64,000 nucleotides of DNA from Trichlorobacter thiogenes (GTDB taxonomy: Bacteria > Desulfobacterota > Desulfuromonadia > Geobacterales > Pseudopelobacteraceae), in the NCBI RefSeq assembly GCF_900167465.1, contig NZ_FUWR01000003.1, forward strand, positions 1 through 64,000. Reading direction: 5' to 3'. The stretch's first letter is position 1, and every line of letters begins with the position of its first letter. The position numbers and the translations under genes are program-made. Below, one piece after another: positions 8,056-17,255 of the stretch. The notes below the pieces were generated by a model. It searched no databases. It saw only the letters and a program-made list of their open reading frames with translations, and was not told the DNA's origin.

Positions 8056-9627
8056 ATGTCGTCATTGTTCAAAAAAGCCCTGCACCTGATACTGGTTGGT
8101 CTGCTGTGTATCACTACACAACAGGCCCAGGCAGCACCGACTGATGAAGTGCAAGAGCAGCTTTCCTCATCATCAACCACAGCGCTGCCGGGCAAATGCC
8201 GTAACCATCTGCTGAAGGCCCATGGTGTTACCCGACAGCAGGTGGATGCAGGGTTACAGCAGGAACTGGCCCATTTTCGCACCCTGGCAGAGCAGGCCTT
8301 GATGCTGCGGGCCGAGACCATTTCAGTGGGCAGGCGGATCAAGACCCAGCTGGAGCAGAAAAAGCCGCTGTCCGGCGACGATCTGGAGATCATGAATATC
8401 GGCATTACTGAACATCTGAAGCTGCGCAAGGAGCTGATGGAGGTTGCTGAATCCCACGAATGCTGGCTGGATGGAACCGAGCAGGAGTGGATTGCCCGGG
8501 GCGTATCCCCGGAAGCGCGTCTGAACGGGGTGATGATGTCGCTCTCATCCGCCTTCTTGTTGTACGACAACTACCTGCTGGCGGTTTCGCTGTTTGAGGG
8601 GGATGCCAAGCTGCGCCGTCTACTGAATGAGGCCGATCCCGGCTACGCGGTCAAGAGCGCCGCCCTTGCCAAGGTGACCCTTTCCTACAACTCCATCAAC
8701 AACCGCAGCCGGGCCCGCAGGGCGATCAAATTCTATGAGCGTGAGGCAAAGCGGTTTAATCAATCGGTGGATGCCAACCCGGAGACCGCCTACATCAATC
8801 TGCTGATCAAGCAGAGCCCTTCCTACTCCATGGTGCGGACCTGGTCACCGTTCTATGTGGTGGGCCGCAAAGTCGGCTTTCTGGGCGGTGTGACCGAGGA
8901 CACCCTTTCCGGGCTGGAGCGCCACGGCATCAGCCTGTTCAGCATGGTTTTTGGTAATGCGGTGGGGCTGGTGGAGACCCGCAAGGGCAAGCTGTACCGC
9001 AAACAACCGATCCGGGAGCAGCTGACAGGAACCCTGCAGGCAGGTGATGTACTGCTGGAAAAAACCCCCTTCCGACTGACTGACAAACTGATCCCCGGCT
9101 ACTGGGGCCACGCAGCGGTCTGGATCGGCACAGAAAAGGAGTTGCGGGAGCTGGGCATCTGGGACAATCCGCTGGTCAAGCGTTACCATGATCAGATTCA
9201 CCAGGGACGCGGCGTGGTTGAGGCGCTGCGCTCCGGGGTTGAGATGAACCCGCTGGATCAGTTTATGAATATTGACAGTGTGGGGGTCCTACGCAAACAG
9301 AACATCAGCAGGGATGACCGGGTCAGGGTTATCCTGCAGTCTCTGCGGCAGGTGGGTAAGCCGTATGATTTCAATTTTGATGTGGAATCAAAGGAGCGGG
9401 TCTACTGTTCAAAGCTGGTCTACCTGACCTACAGCGGCGTGGAATGGCCCACCAAGAAGTCACTGGGCCGCACCACCTTTACCCCGGATGATGTGGCTAA
9501 CCGCGCCCTGGCCGGTGATTTCAGGCTGGTACTGTTTTACCACAACGGCAAGCAGGTACAGCAGGCACCGCTGGAGCGGATGGCAAGCCTGATGGAGCAA
9601 CAGGTCCAGGCGTCTGCAGCGCGCTAA
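8056..9627 (+). CDS. YiiX-like permuted NlpC/P60 (papain-like) hydrolase, exported
   Basis: A 523-residue protein with a signal peptide (about 1-27, ending QAQAA). Residues 30-310 are largely helical and unrecognised. The C-terminal domain begins GDVLLEK (about 330) and holds WGHAAVWIG, with the likely catalytic His352, then VYCSKLVYL with likely catalytic Cys451. This is the circularly permuted order of YiiX/YebB-type amidases. Such enzymes act on peptide or lipid amide/thioester bonds; the substrate here is unknown. AAGGGAGA precedes the ATG. It closes the operon; a bidirectional hairpin follows. Confidence 0.8.
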   Translation: MSSLFKKALHLILVGLLCITTQQAQAAPTDEVQEQLSSSSTTALPGKCRNHLLKAHGVTRQQVDAGLQQELAHFRTLAEQALMLRAETISVGRRIKTQLEQKKPLSGDDLEIMNIGITEHLKLRKELMEVAESHECWLDGTEQEWIARGVSPEARLNGVMMSLSSAFLLYDNYLLAVSLFEGDAKLRRLLNEADPGYAVKSAALAKVTLSYNSINNRSRARRAIKFYEREAKRFNQSVDANPETAYINLLIKQSPSYSMVRTWSPFYVVGRKVGFLGGVTEDTLSGLERHGISLFSMVFGNAVGLVETRKGKLYRKQPIREQLTGTLQAGDVLLEKTPFRLTDKLIPGYWGHAAVWIGTEKELRELGIWDNPLVKRYHDQIHQGRGVVEALRSGVEMNPLDQFMNIDSVGVLRKQNISRDDRVRVILQSLRQVGKPYDFNFDVESKERVYCSKLVYLTYSGVEWPTKKSLGRTTFTPDDVANRALAGDFRLVLFYHNGKQVQQAPLERMASLMEQQVQASAAR

Positions 9628-9652
9628 GGTTTCTGCCTGATAGTTTTAACAC

Positions 9653-9690
9653 CACAAACAGCATCCAGTGAACATTGGATGCTGTTTGTG
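9653..9690. terminator. Bidirectional hairpin between convergent genes
   Basis: A perfect 15-bp stem with an 8-base loop (CACAAACAGCATCCA and its complement) lies 26 bases after the YiiX-like stop and 26 bases after the stop of the convergent zinc-ribbon gene. There is no long T run on the plus strand, so it may act mainly as a 3'-end stabiliser or a weak terminator. Confidence 0.6.
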
Positions 9691-9715
9691 CGTAAAGCCT
9701 CTTACAAGTATGGCG

Positions 9716-9892
9716 TTACGCTGAGGTATGTTCAATTTCAAAAGATGCTGCTGGAGGAACTGCGCCTTTAAAGAAATCAAAGCTCTTTTTACATTTGGGA
9801 CAGTGAGCCTTCACCGGCTGATCCGGCAATTGGCTATCCAGAACTTCACGACTGAAGGAACAATGAGGGCACGATACACGAATCATAGCCAT
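9716..9892 (-). CDS. Short zinc-ribbon protein (MJ0042-type)
   Basis: A 58-residue protein below the usual gene-calling length. It starts MAMIRVSCPHCSFSREV and has a second pair CPKCKKSF, so it holds two C-x2-C knuckles 20 residues apart (Cys8/11 and Cys31/34). This is the layout of MJ0042/FYDLN zinc-ribbon domains. A strong ribosome site (GAGGAGG) precedes the ATG by 5 bases. The stop is TAA at 9716. No neighbour suggests a partner. The remaining gap to 10153 shows no further gene. Confidence 0.75.
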   Translation of the reverse strand: MAMIRVSCPHCSFSREVLDSQLPDQPVKAHCPKCKKSFDFFKGAVPPAASFEIEHTSA

Positions 9893-10153
9893 GGGAAACC
9901 TCCTCAGAACATACGTTCATTGGTGCTGTATTCCCTCTGCAAGATACGTGGCAATCATACACAAATCTGAATTAATCACACAACATCAATAGTTTAGCAG
10001 CAACAAGAATCATTCCCTGCAGCTCAAAAACACAACAAGCTGACAAAAACCGTCATCCAGACATGCACTCACTGCGTAGCAGGATTCCCAAGACAAGCAG
10101 AAAAGTTCTGGTATACTGAGCAGCACTTACTTACCAATGATCAGGAGGTCTCT

Positions 10154-11812
10154 ATGTCATTACGTCACCTGTTTATGCTGTTTTGCACCTGCCTTTGCCC
10201 AGGTATAGCACTGGCCGCGCCACCGACACGTATACCGGCCCAGGCCACAATCAGCGCGGTTACGGTTTATCAAGACCGGGCCCAGGTTACCCGCAGCGTA
10301 ACCGTCCCATTGAAGCCGGGCAGCCAGATCATTGCGGTTGAAGGATTACCGGTGCTGCTGCAGGACGATTCAGTGCGGGTTGATGCCAAAGGGACGGCAC
10401 GGGCCACCATTACCGGTATTGAGGTCAAGCGCAGCTTTCTGACCCAGACCGCAGACAAGCGGATCAAGGAGATTGAGGCTGAACTGAAACAGCTGGAACG
10501 CAAGCTGGGTGGTCTTGATGCCAGAAAGGCCGGACTGGCTGCCCAGAAGGGTTTTGTTGACTCGATCAAGGTGGCCTGGGGTGAGCGGATCTCGCAGCAA
10601 TTGGCCGTTGGTAAGCCGACCACCACTGAACTGAACGAAGCGATGGGGTTTGTGGGCAGCAATACCGTTAAGGTTGAAGATCAGCAGCGTGATATTGAGC
10701 AGGAAAAGCAGGCCATCAAAGAGCAGATGGATGCCCTGAAACGGAAGAAACAAGAGGCCACCGGTTCCTACCGCAAGGAAAGCAAGACCGTTGAAGTGGC
10801 GGTGGAGACTGCCAAAGAAGGCAAACTGACTCTGGACCTGTCCGGCGTGGTCAACCAGGCCACCTGGGAGCCCAGCTACGATGTACGCCTTGCCCTGGAT
10901 GGCACCAGTGCTGAACTGACCTATCGCGCTCAGGTCCGTCAGCAGACCGGCGAAGACTGGAACAATGTACCGTTGACCCTTTCCACAGCCCGCCCGGCCA
11001 GCGGCGGCGCTCCTCCTACCCTCTATCCCTGGCGGATTTCCTTCTACCGTCCCATGCCGATGGCCATGCCTGCTGCTGCACCGATGAGGAGCTATAAAAA
11101 GGCAGCAATGCCGGTGATGGCTGAAAGCACAAAAGCTGATATGGCAATGGAGGAAGAAGAACCCGCACCTGCAGCCTTCCAGACCGCCCAGGCAGCTGCA
11201 GAAGGCACCTCAATCGCCTTCAAGATTCCAAAACCGGTGGACATCCCCTCTGACAACACCCGTCACAGCACCGTGATTGCGCTGGAAAAACTGCCGGTCA
11301 GTACTGAATATGGCACCGTACCCAAGCTGTCACCGGTTGCCTACCTGACCGCCGAGCTGGTCAACAAGGCTGGCTGGCCGCTGATGCCCGGCACCGTTAA
11401 GATCTTCAGCGGTAACACCTTTGTGGGTAGTGCTGATATGAAGCAGGTGGCCTCGGGCGAGAAATTCACCCTCCCCTTTGGCAGTGATGATCAGATTACG
11501 GTCAAGCGGGAAGAGTTAAAGCAGCATAAAGAGGCAGGCATGTTCGGCAAAAACCGGATGGGCTACCGTTCAACGGTCACTGTCACCAACTTCCGCAAAG
11601 AGGCCCAGACAATCAGCGTCAAGGATCAACTGCCGCTAGCGGGCGACAGCGAGATCAAGATCAGCCTGGAAGAGGCCACCCTGCAGCCGACCGAGAAAAA
11701 AGATGATGGCACACTGATCTGGAAGATGAAACTGGCAGCGGGTGAAAAGAAGGTGTTTAGTTACGAGATCGTGGTAGAGTACCCCAAGGACCGGGAAGTG
11801 ACGGGACTGTAA
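10154..11812 (+). CDS. MuiA-family protein (DUF4140/DUF4139)
   Basis: A 552-residue exported protein, signal peptide about 1-22 (ALAA). The N-terminal DUF4140 region (about 30-130: AVTVYQDRAQVTRSVTVPL) is followed by a coiled coil (about 100-210) and the DUF4139 beta domain (from about 235, ATWEPSYDVRLAL). A Met/Ala/Pro/Glu-rich insert of about 70 residues (290-360) splits the two halves. The family is named from 'mucoidy inhibitor A', but the activity is not established. AGGAGG precedes the ATG. It stands alone; the downstream gene is convergent and separated by an inverted repeat. Confidence 0.82.
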   Translation: MSLRHLFMLFCTCLCPGIALAAPPTRIPAQATISAVTVYQDRAQVTRSVTVPLKPGSQIIAVEGLPVLLQDDSVRVDAKGTARATITGIEVKRSFLTQTADKRIKEIEAELKQLERKLGGLDARKAGLAAQKGFVDSIKVAWGERISQQLAVGKPTTTELNEAMGFVGSNTVKVEDQQRDIEQEKQAIKEQMDALKRKKQEATGSYRKESKTVEVAVETAKEGKLTLDLSGVVNQATWEPSYDVRLALDGTSAELTYRAQVRQQTGEDWNNVPLTLSTARPASGGAPPTLYPWRISFYRPMPMAMPAAAPMRSYKKAAMPVMAESTKADMAMEEEEPAPAAFQTAQAAAEGTSIAFKIPKPVDIPSDNTRHSTVIALEKLPVSTEYGTVPKLSPVAYLTAELVNKAGWPLMPGTVKIFSGNTFVGSADMKQVASGEKFTLPFGSDDQITVKREELKQHKEAGMFGKNRMGYRSTVTVTNFRKEAQTISVKDQLPLAGDSEIKISLEEATLQPTEKKDDGTLIWKMKLAAGEKKVFSYEIVVEYPKDREVTGL

Positions 11813-11826
11813 CAACAAAAATCCTT

Positions 11827-11923
11827 TTTAACGCAGAGTAACAAGAGAGAGCCGCAGAGTTGCAGAGATATGGTACTGGTTACAACAGACAAAATCTCTG
11901 CCACTCTGCGGCTCTGCGTTAAA
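11827..11923. repeat. Long intergenic inverted repeat, CGCAGAG family
   Basis: Outer arms TTTAACGCAGAG (11827-11838) and CTCTGCGTTAAA (11912-11923) match perfectly. Inner arms 11851-11869 and 11894-11912 pair with one mismatch. Related copies lie at 29165-29290 and 42675-42756. It sits between convergent genes and could end transcription in both directions. Confidence 0.78.
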
Positions 11924-11943
11924 GGTTTTAACCTACTACTTGA

Positions 11944-13119
11944 TCAAACCACCTGCAACACCACGCACTTGAGGTATTCAGATTCAGGGAAGTTCAGCAA
12001 GACAGGATGATCCGGGGACTGTGAACAGGCCCTCACCAGCCGCACCTCACGCTTGGCCTGACGGGCAGAGGTGGCCAGCATCTCTCGGAACGGTTCCCGT
12101 CCCATATGGTAGGAGCATGAACAGCTGATCAGATACCCGCCCGGCTCCAGCAGTTCCAGGGCACGGCGGTTGATGGTGATGTATCCTTTGGTGGCCTCGG
12201 CCAGGTTCTTGCGGTTTTTAACAAAGGCAGGTGGGTCCATCACCACCACGCCAAAGCTGCGCCCTTCCAGCTTCAGAGAGCGCAGCCGATCAAAGGCATC
12301 GCACTCCTCAAAGCTGACCCGATCAGACAGGCCGTTTAAGGCAGCATTCCTGCCTGCCAGGGCAACGGCACGTTCAGAGATATCCAGACCCAACACAGAT
12401 CTGGCCCCAAAGAAACCGGCATGGGCAGCCCAACTGCCGCTGTAGCAGAAACAGTCCAGCACATCCTTGTATTTAGAGATTCCCTGCAGCAGCAGATGGT
12501 TTTCCTTCTGATCCAGAAAACCGCCGGTCTTCTGGCCATTACGCAGATCCACCTCAAAGGTCAGGCCGTTTTCCTGCATCAGAACAGCATCCGGGATGCT
12601 CCCCTGCAGCAGCTCCACCTCTTCTGTCATCCCCTCCATGGTGCGCACCGCCACATCATTACGGGCAATAATCCCCTTGGGAGACAACAGACGCTGCAGC
12701 GCCTCCAGGATCAGGCCACGCCGCCGGTCCATACCGGCAGACAGCAGCTGCAACGAGAGGTAATCGCCATACTTGTCCACCACCAGACCGGGCAGAAAAT
12801 CAGACTCACCATAGATCAACCGGAAGGTCTCCAGCTGGGGGTAGAGGCTGCGACGATGGGCCAGGGCAGCGGCAATCCGCTCTTCAAAGAAACCGACCGA
12901 GTCAATATCCTCCTGCTTCCGGGAAAGCAGACGTACTGCAATCAGCGAATGGGCATTATGGTAGCCGGTGCCGATAAAATTACCGCTGACATCAAACAGT
13001 TCACAGGCAGCGCCCGGTTCTGAGGCATCTTCTATCCGGCCGATCTCGTTACTGAACACCCAGGGATGTCCACCTTTGATCCGACGGTCTTCGTTCTTTT
13101 TCAGGCTGATTCTTGTCAC
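11944..13119 (-). CDS. rlmI: Class I rRNA large-subunit methyltransferase, RlmI type
   Basis: A 391-residue protein, close to the length of E. coli RlmI, which makes m5C1962 in 23S rRNA. An N-terminal PUA domain (about 1-75, with KGGHPWVFSNEI) is followed by the central DFLPGLVVDKYGDYLSLQ region. A Rossmann methyltransferase domain comes next (VLDCFCYSGSWAAHAG as SAM motif I, VVMDPPAFVKNRK as motif IV, and LISCSCSYHM with the Cys of m5C enzymes). It overlaps the upstream YkgJ-like gene by 4 bp. Assignment to RlmI rather than a paralogue is by overall layout. Confidence 0.82.
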   Translation of the reverse strand: MTRISLKKNEDRRIKGGHPWVFSNEIGRIEDASEPGAACELFDVSGNFIGTGYHNAHSLIAVRLLSRKQEDIDSVGFFEERIAAALAHRRSLYPQLETFRLIYGESDFLPGLVVDKYGDYLSLQLLSAGMDRRRGLILEALQRLLSPKGIIARNDVAVRTMEGMTEEVELLQGSIPDAVLMQENGLTFEVDLRNGQKTGGFLDQKENHLLLQGISKYKDVLDCFCYSGSWAAHAGFFGARSVLGLDISERAVALAGRNAALNGLSDRVSFEECDAFDRLRSLKLEGRSFGVVVMDPPAFVKNRKNLAEATKGYITINRRALELLEPGGYLISCSCSYHMGREPFREMLATSARQAKREVRLVRACSQSPDHPVLLNFPESEYLKCVVLQVV

Positions 13120-13637
13120 GGCAACATTTCTCCAAGGGAGGCAAGGGGGATGCGATCCGGCAGTTTGATGCCGAACTCGCGTAGATACAGCACATTGACC
13201 GAGACCAGCAACGCATTAAGCCGCTCCAGATCAATCAGGGCGCCACCCGGTATCCGCTCCATCCCTTTGCAGTTAAGCGGGCAGACATCCACCCGGCGGC
13301 CCGCTTCCTCAGTGATCAGGATCGGCAGTCCATGGGTGCGACAGATAATCGGGCGGGCCTGGTACAACAGACAACAATCGTTAAGAAGGAGCGGACAACG
13401 ATCCCCATCCAGGGGGTTGGACAACTGGTGCTTCAGCTGCTGATACTGCTCCGGCGGCAACTGTCCGGCAGCCTCAATCAGCGCCGCTGCCTCCACCGGA
13501 AAGACCGAGATACTGATGCAGCAGGAGGAACAACCGGCATGACAGGTGAGGGCATCACCCAGTAGTGTGGTGATACCCTCACAAAGTTGATCCACCTTGT
13601 CCAGCAGGCGGTGATAGTTTTCCAGCGGTTGTGACAT
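13116..13637 (-). CDS. YkgJ-family cysteine-cluster protein
   Basis: A 173-residue protein with the zinc/iron-chelating cysteine set of the YkgJ/CxxCxxCC family: CHAGCSSCC at about residues 33-41, then CPLLLNDCCLLYQARPIICR. Such proteins are thought to bind a metal ion or Fe-S cluster; no reaction is assigned. It shares an operon with the downstream methyltransferase (4-bp overlap) and lies 3 bases after the upstream quinone oxidoreductase gene. Confidence 0.8.
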   Translation of the reverse strand: MSQPLENYHRLLDKVDQLCEGITTLLGDALTCHAGCSSCCISISVFPVEAAALIEAAGQLPPEQYQQLKHQLSNPLDGDRCPLLLNDCCLLYQARPIICRTHGLPILITEEAGRRVDVCPLNCKGMERIPGGALIDLERLNALLVSVNVLYLREFGIKLPDRIPLASLGEMLP

Positions 13638-13640
13638 CAG

Positions 13641-14627
13641 TTACTGGATCTTCAGCACGATCTTGCCGAAATGTTTATCCTCTTCCATCATCCGGTGCGC
13701 CTCAACCACTTCATCAATTGAGAAGACCTTCTCAATGATCGGCACAATGGTACGATCAGCAAACTTGGGCAGGGCCGTCTTGGTGAATTCAGCCACAATA
13801 CCGGCCTTATCCTTGACCGGACGGGAACGCAGGACAGAACCGATGATCTGCTGACGCTTGACCATCATCAGTGCCAGGTTCAGCTCTGCCTTGATACCGC
13901 TGATAATACCGATGATCACCAGACGTCCGGCATAGCCCAGCGAAGCCATATTGGGGGCCAGGTACTTGGCACCGACATGGTCCAGGATCACATCCACACC
14001 CTTCTTGTTGGTGAACTCCTTGACTGCCTCAGAGAAATCAGGGGTGGTGGTGAAGTCAACCACCAGATCAACCCCCATCGCCTTGACCCGCTCAATCTTG
14101 CTGGGGTGGGAGGTGACAATGAGCTTGGTCTCCGGCACCAGCGCCTTGCAGAGCTGCACACCGGCCATGTTGACCCCGCCGCCGCCGCCATGGATGATAG
14201 CGGTGTTCTTGTCCTTCAGGCCACCGATCATAAACAGGTTGGAAAAGGCGGTGATGTAGGATTCACAGACGCAGGCAGCCTCTTCAAAGGACATGGACTC
14301 CGGGATCGGCATCAGGTGGCTGGCATAGGCCACGGCATACTCGGCACAGGCACCGCCGCCCACCAGCGACATGACCCGCTGACCCACCTGCCAGCCCTCA
14401 ACACCGGCACCAAGCTCTTCAATGGTACCTGCCACCTCAAGACCAAGGATTTCAGAATCGCCGGGAGGTGGTGGATATTTGCCTTCACGCTGCACCAGAT
14501 CAGGACGATTGATAGTGGTAGCAATCACCTTGACCAACACCTGGCCTTCAGCAGGGGTTGGCTTTGCAGCCTCACCCACCTTCAATACCTCCACGCCCCC
14601 AAAACCCTCCATCAATACAGCCTTCAT
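13641..14627 (-). CDS. NAD(P)H:quinone oxidoreductase, PIG3/zinc-less MDR family
   Basis: A 328-residue medium-chain dehydrogenase/reductase. It has the GroES-like N-terminal half (TTINRPDLVQREGKYPPPPG) and a nucleotide-binding Rossmann half (AIIHGGGGGVNMAGVQLCKA). It lacks the structural-zinc cysteine cluster, as in quinone oxidoreductases. LGLEVAGTIEELGAGV is the usual dimer-core motif. I chose ATG 14627 (MKAVLMEGFGGVEVL), which gives the family length; an upstream extension of 157 codons is an antisense shadow of surE. Likely role: NADPH-dependent reduction of quinones or unsaturated carbonyls. Confidence 0.85.
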   Translation of the reverse strand: MKAVLMEGFGGVEVLKVGEAAKPTPAEGQVLVKVIATTINRPDLVQREGKYPPPPGDSEILGLEVAGTIEELGAGVEGWQVGQRVMSLVGGGACAEYAVAYASHLMPIPESMSFEEAACVCESYITAFSNLFMIGGLKDKNTAIIHGGGGGVNMAGVQLCKALVPETKLIVTSHPSKIERVKAMGVDLVVDFTTTPDFSEAVKEFTNKKGVDVILDHVGAKYLAPNMASLGYAGRLVIIGIISGIKAELNLALMMVKRQQIIGSVLRSRPVKDKAGIVAEFTKTALPKFADRTIVPIIEKVFSIDEVVEAHRMMEEDKHFGKIVLKIQ

Positions 14628-14796
14628 AGGACCCCCTCCCAAATGAGATAGTGTTTGAAAAATGCGAGGGGCTAATCTACCTGCTTGGACCGCTTTTGTA
14701 AACCGAAAACCACCCATGAACCCTTGATTTAAGGGCTTTTTTCTGCCATAAACGGGCCGCAGCAAACAACCAAACCAAGACTTGGATGGTACAGCA

Positions 14797-15543
14797 ATGA
14801 ATATTCTGGTCACCAACGACGACGGCATCGGAGCAGCGGGCATCAAGGCCCTGGCTGAAGCACTGACAGAACTGGGCACGGTGACGGTAGTGGCCCCGGA
14901 CCGCGAACGGAGCGCTGCCGGACATTCCCTGACCCTGCACTCCCCCTTGCGGGTCTTTGAACTGCGTGACCGCTGGTTTGCCGTGGATGGCACCCCCACT
15001 GATTGCGTTAATATGGGCATCCACAGCCTGCTTGAAGCGCCGCCTGATCTGGTGGTTTCAGGGATTAACCACGGCGGTAACATGGGGGATGACATCACCT
15101 ACTCCGGCACCGTTGCCGCTGCCATGGAGGCCAACCTGATGGGCATACCGGCCCTGGCGGTATCGCTGGCCACCTTTGGCCCCACCGAACATTTCCCTGA
15201 TGCAGCCAAAGTAGCGGTTCAGGTGGCACGAATGTTGATCCAACAAGGCCTGCCCGCTGACACCTTCCTGAACCTGAATGTCCCTAACCTGCCTTTTTCA
15301 GAAATTAAAGCACCGCTGATCACCCGCCAGGGCAAACGCTCATTTGTGGGCAAGATCGTGGACAAGACCGACCCCAGAGGTCGTAAATACTACTGGATCG
15401 GCAGTGAAGAACCCAGTTTTCTGGATGATGAAGGAACTGACTTCAATGCGGTTGGCAAGGGGCATTCCTCCCTCACCCCACTGCATCTGGACCTGACCAA
15501 CCACCGTGCCATGGAAGCCCTGAAGCAATGGCAGATTGCCTGA
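14797..15543 (+). CDS. surE: 5'/3'-nucleotidase SurE
   Basis: A 248-residue SurE nucleotidase that removes phosphate from nucleoside monophosphates. MNILVTNDDGIGAAGIKAL carries the Asp-Asp metal pair. APDRERSAAGHSLT, VDGTPTDCVNMG and VSGINHGGNMGDDITYSGTV are the other conserved blocks. ATG 14797 is chosen over 14782 because the family starts at MNILV. It opens the surE-pcm-rpoS run, a conserved stationary-phase arrangement. In the divergent 170-bp gap upstream, a small CCCTT-GATTT-AAGGG hairpin followed by CTTTTTT (about 14724-14745) could be a leader attenuator. Confidence 0.93.
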   Translation: MNILVTNDDGIGAAGIKALAEALTELGTVTVVAPDRERSAAGHSLTLHSPLRVFELRDRWFAVDGTPTDCVNMGIHSLLEAPPDLVVSGINHGGNMGDDITYSGTVAAAMEANLMGIPALAVSLATFGPTEHFPDAAKVAVQVARMLIQQGLPADTFLNLNVPNLPFSEIKAPLITRQGKRSFVGKIVDKTDPRGRKYYWIGSEEPSFLDDEGTDFNAVGKGHSSLTPLHLDLTNHRAMEALKQWQIA

Positions 15544-15607
15544 TGCTGGACAACCGCGGCCTACTCTGGTATCGTGCCGCCGTTAATCTTCCGTAGGGGA
15601 GCCTGTC

Positions 15608-16261
15608 TTGGTAAATTTTGAAATCGCCCGCAAACGAATGGTACAGGAACAGCTCGTTGGTCGCGGCATTACCACCCCTCGTCTTCTTGACGTCTTTCAG
15701 AAGGTCCCCCGCCACCTGTTTGTGCAGGAGGCCATGGCGGTACAGGCCTACAGTGACGGCCCTTTGCCGATCGGCGAAAAACAGACCATCTCACAACCCT
15801 ATATTGTCGCCTTGATGACCGACCTGCTGGAACTGACCAGTAAGGATCATGTGCTTGAAATCGGCACCGGTTCAGGCTATCAGACCGCCATTCTTGCCAG
15901 CCTGGTCAGGCGGGTCTGGACCATTGAGCGGATTCGCCCCCTGGCCATGCAGGCCAGAAAAGTACTCGACACCCTGCACCTGCTGAACGTCAACATCAAG
16001 GTGGGTGACGGCACCCTGGGCTGGCCGGAAGAAGGCCCCTTTGACGCCATACTGGTCACTGCCGGCGCCCCTGCAATCCCTGAAACACTGGCCGCCCAGC
16101 TGGTGCCGGGAGGCCGGCTGGTCATACCGGTTGGTGATGAAGCAAACCAGACCCTGCTTCGGATTCGTAAGGCAGCAGATGGAACCCTGTCACAGGAAAC
16201 CGGTATCGGCTGCCGTTTTGTCCCCCTGATTGGCCAGCAGGGCTGGCAGCTCAACAGTTGA
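15608..16261 (+). CDS. pcm: Protein-L-isoaspartate O-methyltransferase
   Basis: A 217-residue SAM-dependent repair enzyme that methylates isoaspartyl residues in aged proteins. It has [12 protein letters not shown], the SAM motif [37 protein letters not shown] and [12 protein letters not shown]. The start is TTG at 15608, with GGGGAG upstream and no nearer ATG before conserved sequence. It lies 64 bases after surE and 9 bases before rpoS. Confidence 0.92.
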   Translation: MVNFEIARKRMVQEQLVGRGITTPRLLDVFQKVPRHLFVQEAMAVQAYSDGPLPIGEKQTISQPYIVALMTDLLELTSKDHVLEIGTGSGYQTAILASLVRRVWTIERIRPLAMQARKVLDTLHLLNVNIKVGDGTLGWPEEGPFDAILVTAGAPAIPETLAAQLVPGGRLVIPVGDEANQTLLRIRKAADGTLSQETGIGCRFVPLIGQQGWQLNS

Positions 16262-16270
16262 GGAGGTTTC

Positions 16271-17233
16271 ATGTCTCTTGATACACCCCACCAGGAACCG
16301 TTTTTGGATACACCAGGCCTGGATGATGATCAGGAACCACCGGTTGACTTTGTTGCTGCCATTGAAGCAGAGGAAGGCACGACACTGGAAGTTGATGATC
16401 TACCGGCCCTGGTAGAGCAGATTCCCCTTGATGACCCGGTCAAGATCTACCTGCGGGATATCCAGCGCACCCCGCTGCTGAATGCAGAAGAAGAGAAGGC
16501 GTTGGCCCGCAAGGTTGAGCAGGGAGATCGTGCTGCCCGCAATAAGATGATTGAAGCCAACCTGCGGTTGGTGGTTAAAATTGCCAAGCGTTACCTGAAT
16601 CGCGGGCTACCGTTTCTTGATCTGATTGAGGAAGGCAACCTTGGCCTGATGAAGGCAGTGGAACGGTTTTCCCTTGAAAAGGAGTGTCGTTTTTCAACCT
16701 ATGCGACCTGGTGGATCCGTCAATCAATCGAACGGGCTCTGGTCAACCAATCAAGAACCATCAGGCTCCCGGTCCACGTGTCTGACGATATAAGTCGCAT
16801 GCTCAAGGTATCCCGTCAGCTTTCACAAGAACTGCACAGAGAACCATCAGTTCAGGAACTTGCTGAAACCATGCAGATCAAACCGATGCATGTCCGCAGG
16901 CTGATGATTCTACTCAAGCGCACCTGCTCCATCGACACCCCCATCGGCGACGGCAATGACTTCTTTCTGGTGGACACCATAGAAGATTCATCTGCGGTAT
17001 CACCATCAGAACTACTTGAAAACATCAACCGTTATGAACTCATTGCAGAACATTTTGACAAGCTCAGTGAAAGTGAGAAAACCATTCTGGGACTTCGCTT
17101 CGGTCTTGATGATCAAGACCCTCAGACCCTGGACACCATTGGCCAGAGTTTTGGCGTCACCCGTGAAAGAATCCGTCAGATAGAAGCAAAATCCCTTGAA
17201 AAGCTGAAAAACTTTACAAAAAACAGCCATTAA
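16271..17233 (+). CDS. rpoS: RNA polymerase sigma factor RpoS
   Basis: A 320-residue group 2 sigma-70 factor. Region 1.2 is [16 protein letters not shown], region 2 contains [34 protein letters not shown] and [16 protein letters not shown], region 3 follows, and region 4.2 is [19 protein letters not shown]. The genetic position after surE-pcm matches rpoS of gammaproteobacteria, but without nlpD. In Geobacter, RpoS governs stationary phase and oxygen tolerance; regulation here is inferred. AGGAGG lies 5 bases before the ATG. Confidence 0.93.
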   Translation: MSLDTPHQEPFLDTPGLDDDQEPPVDFVAAIEAEEGTTLEVDDLPALVEQIPLDDPVKIYLRDIQRTPLLNAEEEKALARKVEQGDRAARNKMIEANLRLVVKIAKRYLNRGLPFLDLIEEGNLGLMKAVERFSLEKECRFSTYATWWIRQSIERALVNQSRTIRLPVHVSDDISRMLKVSRQLSQELHREPSVQELAETMQIKPMHVRRLMILLKRTCSIDTPIGDGNDFFLVDTIEDSSAVSPSELLENINRYELIAEHFDKLSESEKTILGLRFGLDDQDPQTLDTIGQSFGVTRERIRQIEAKSLEKLKNFTKNSH

Positions 17234-17255
17234 CTTGCGCCAGGAGAATTACCCC

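Noticed and set aside
9728-9970. 80-codon plus-strand frame
   Set aside because: No ribosome site, no recognisable features, and it lies opposite the zinc-ribbon gene, which has both.
14628-15098. 157-codon N-terminal extension of the quinone oxidoreductase
   Set aside because: It runs antisense through surE, and the family N-terminus starts exactly at ATG 14627.
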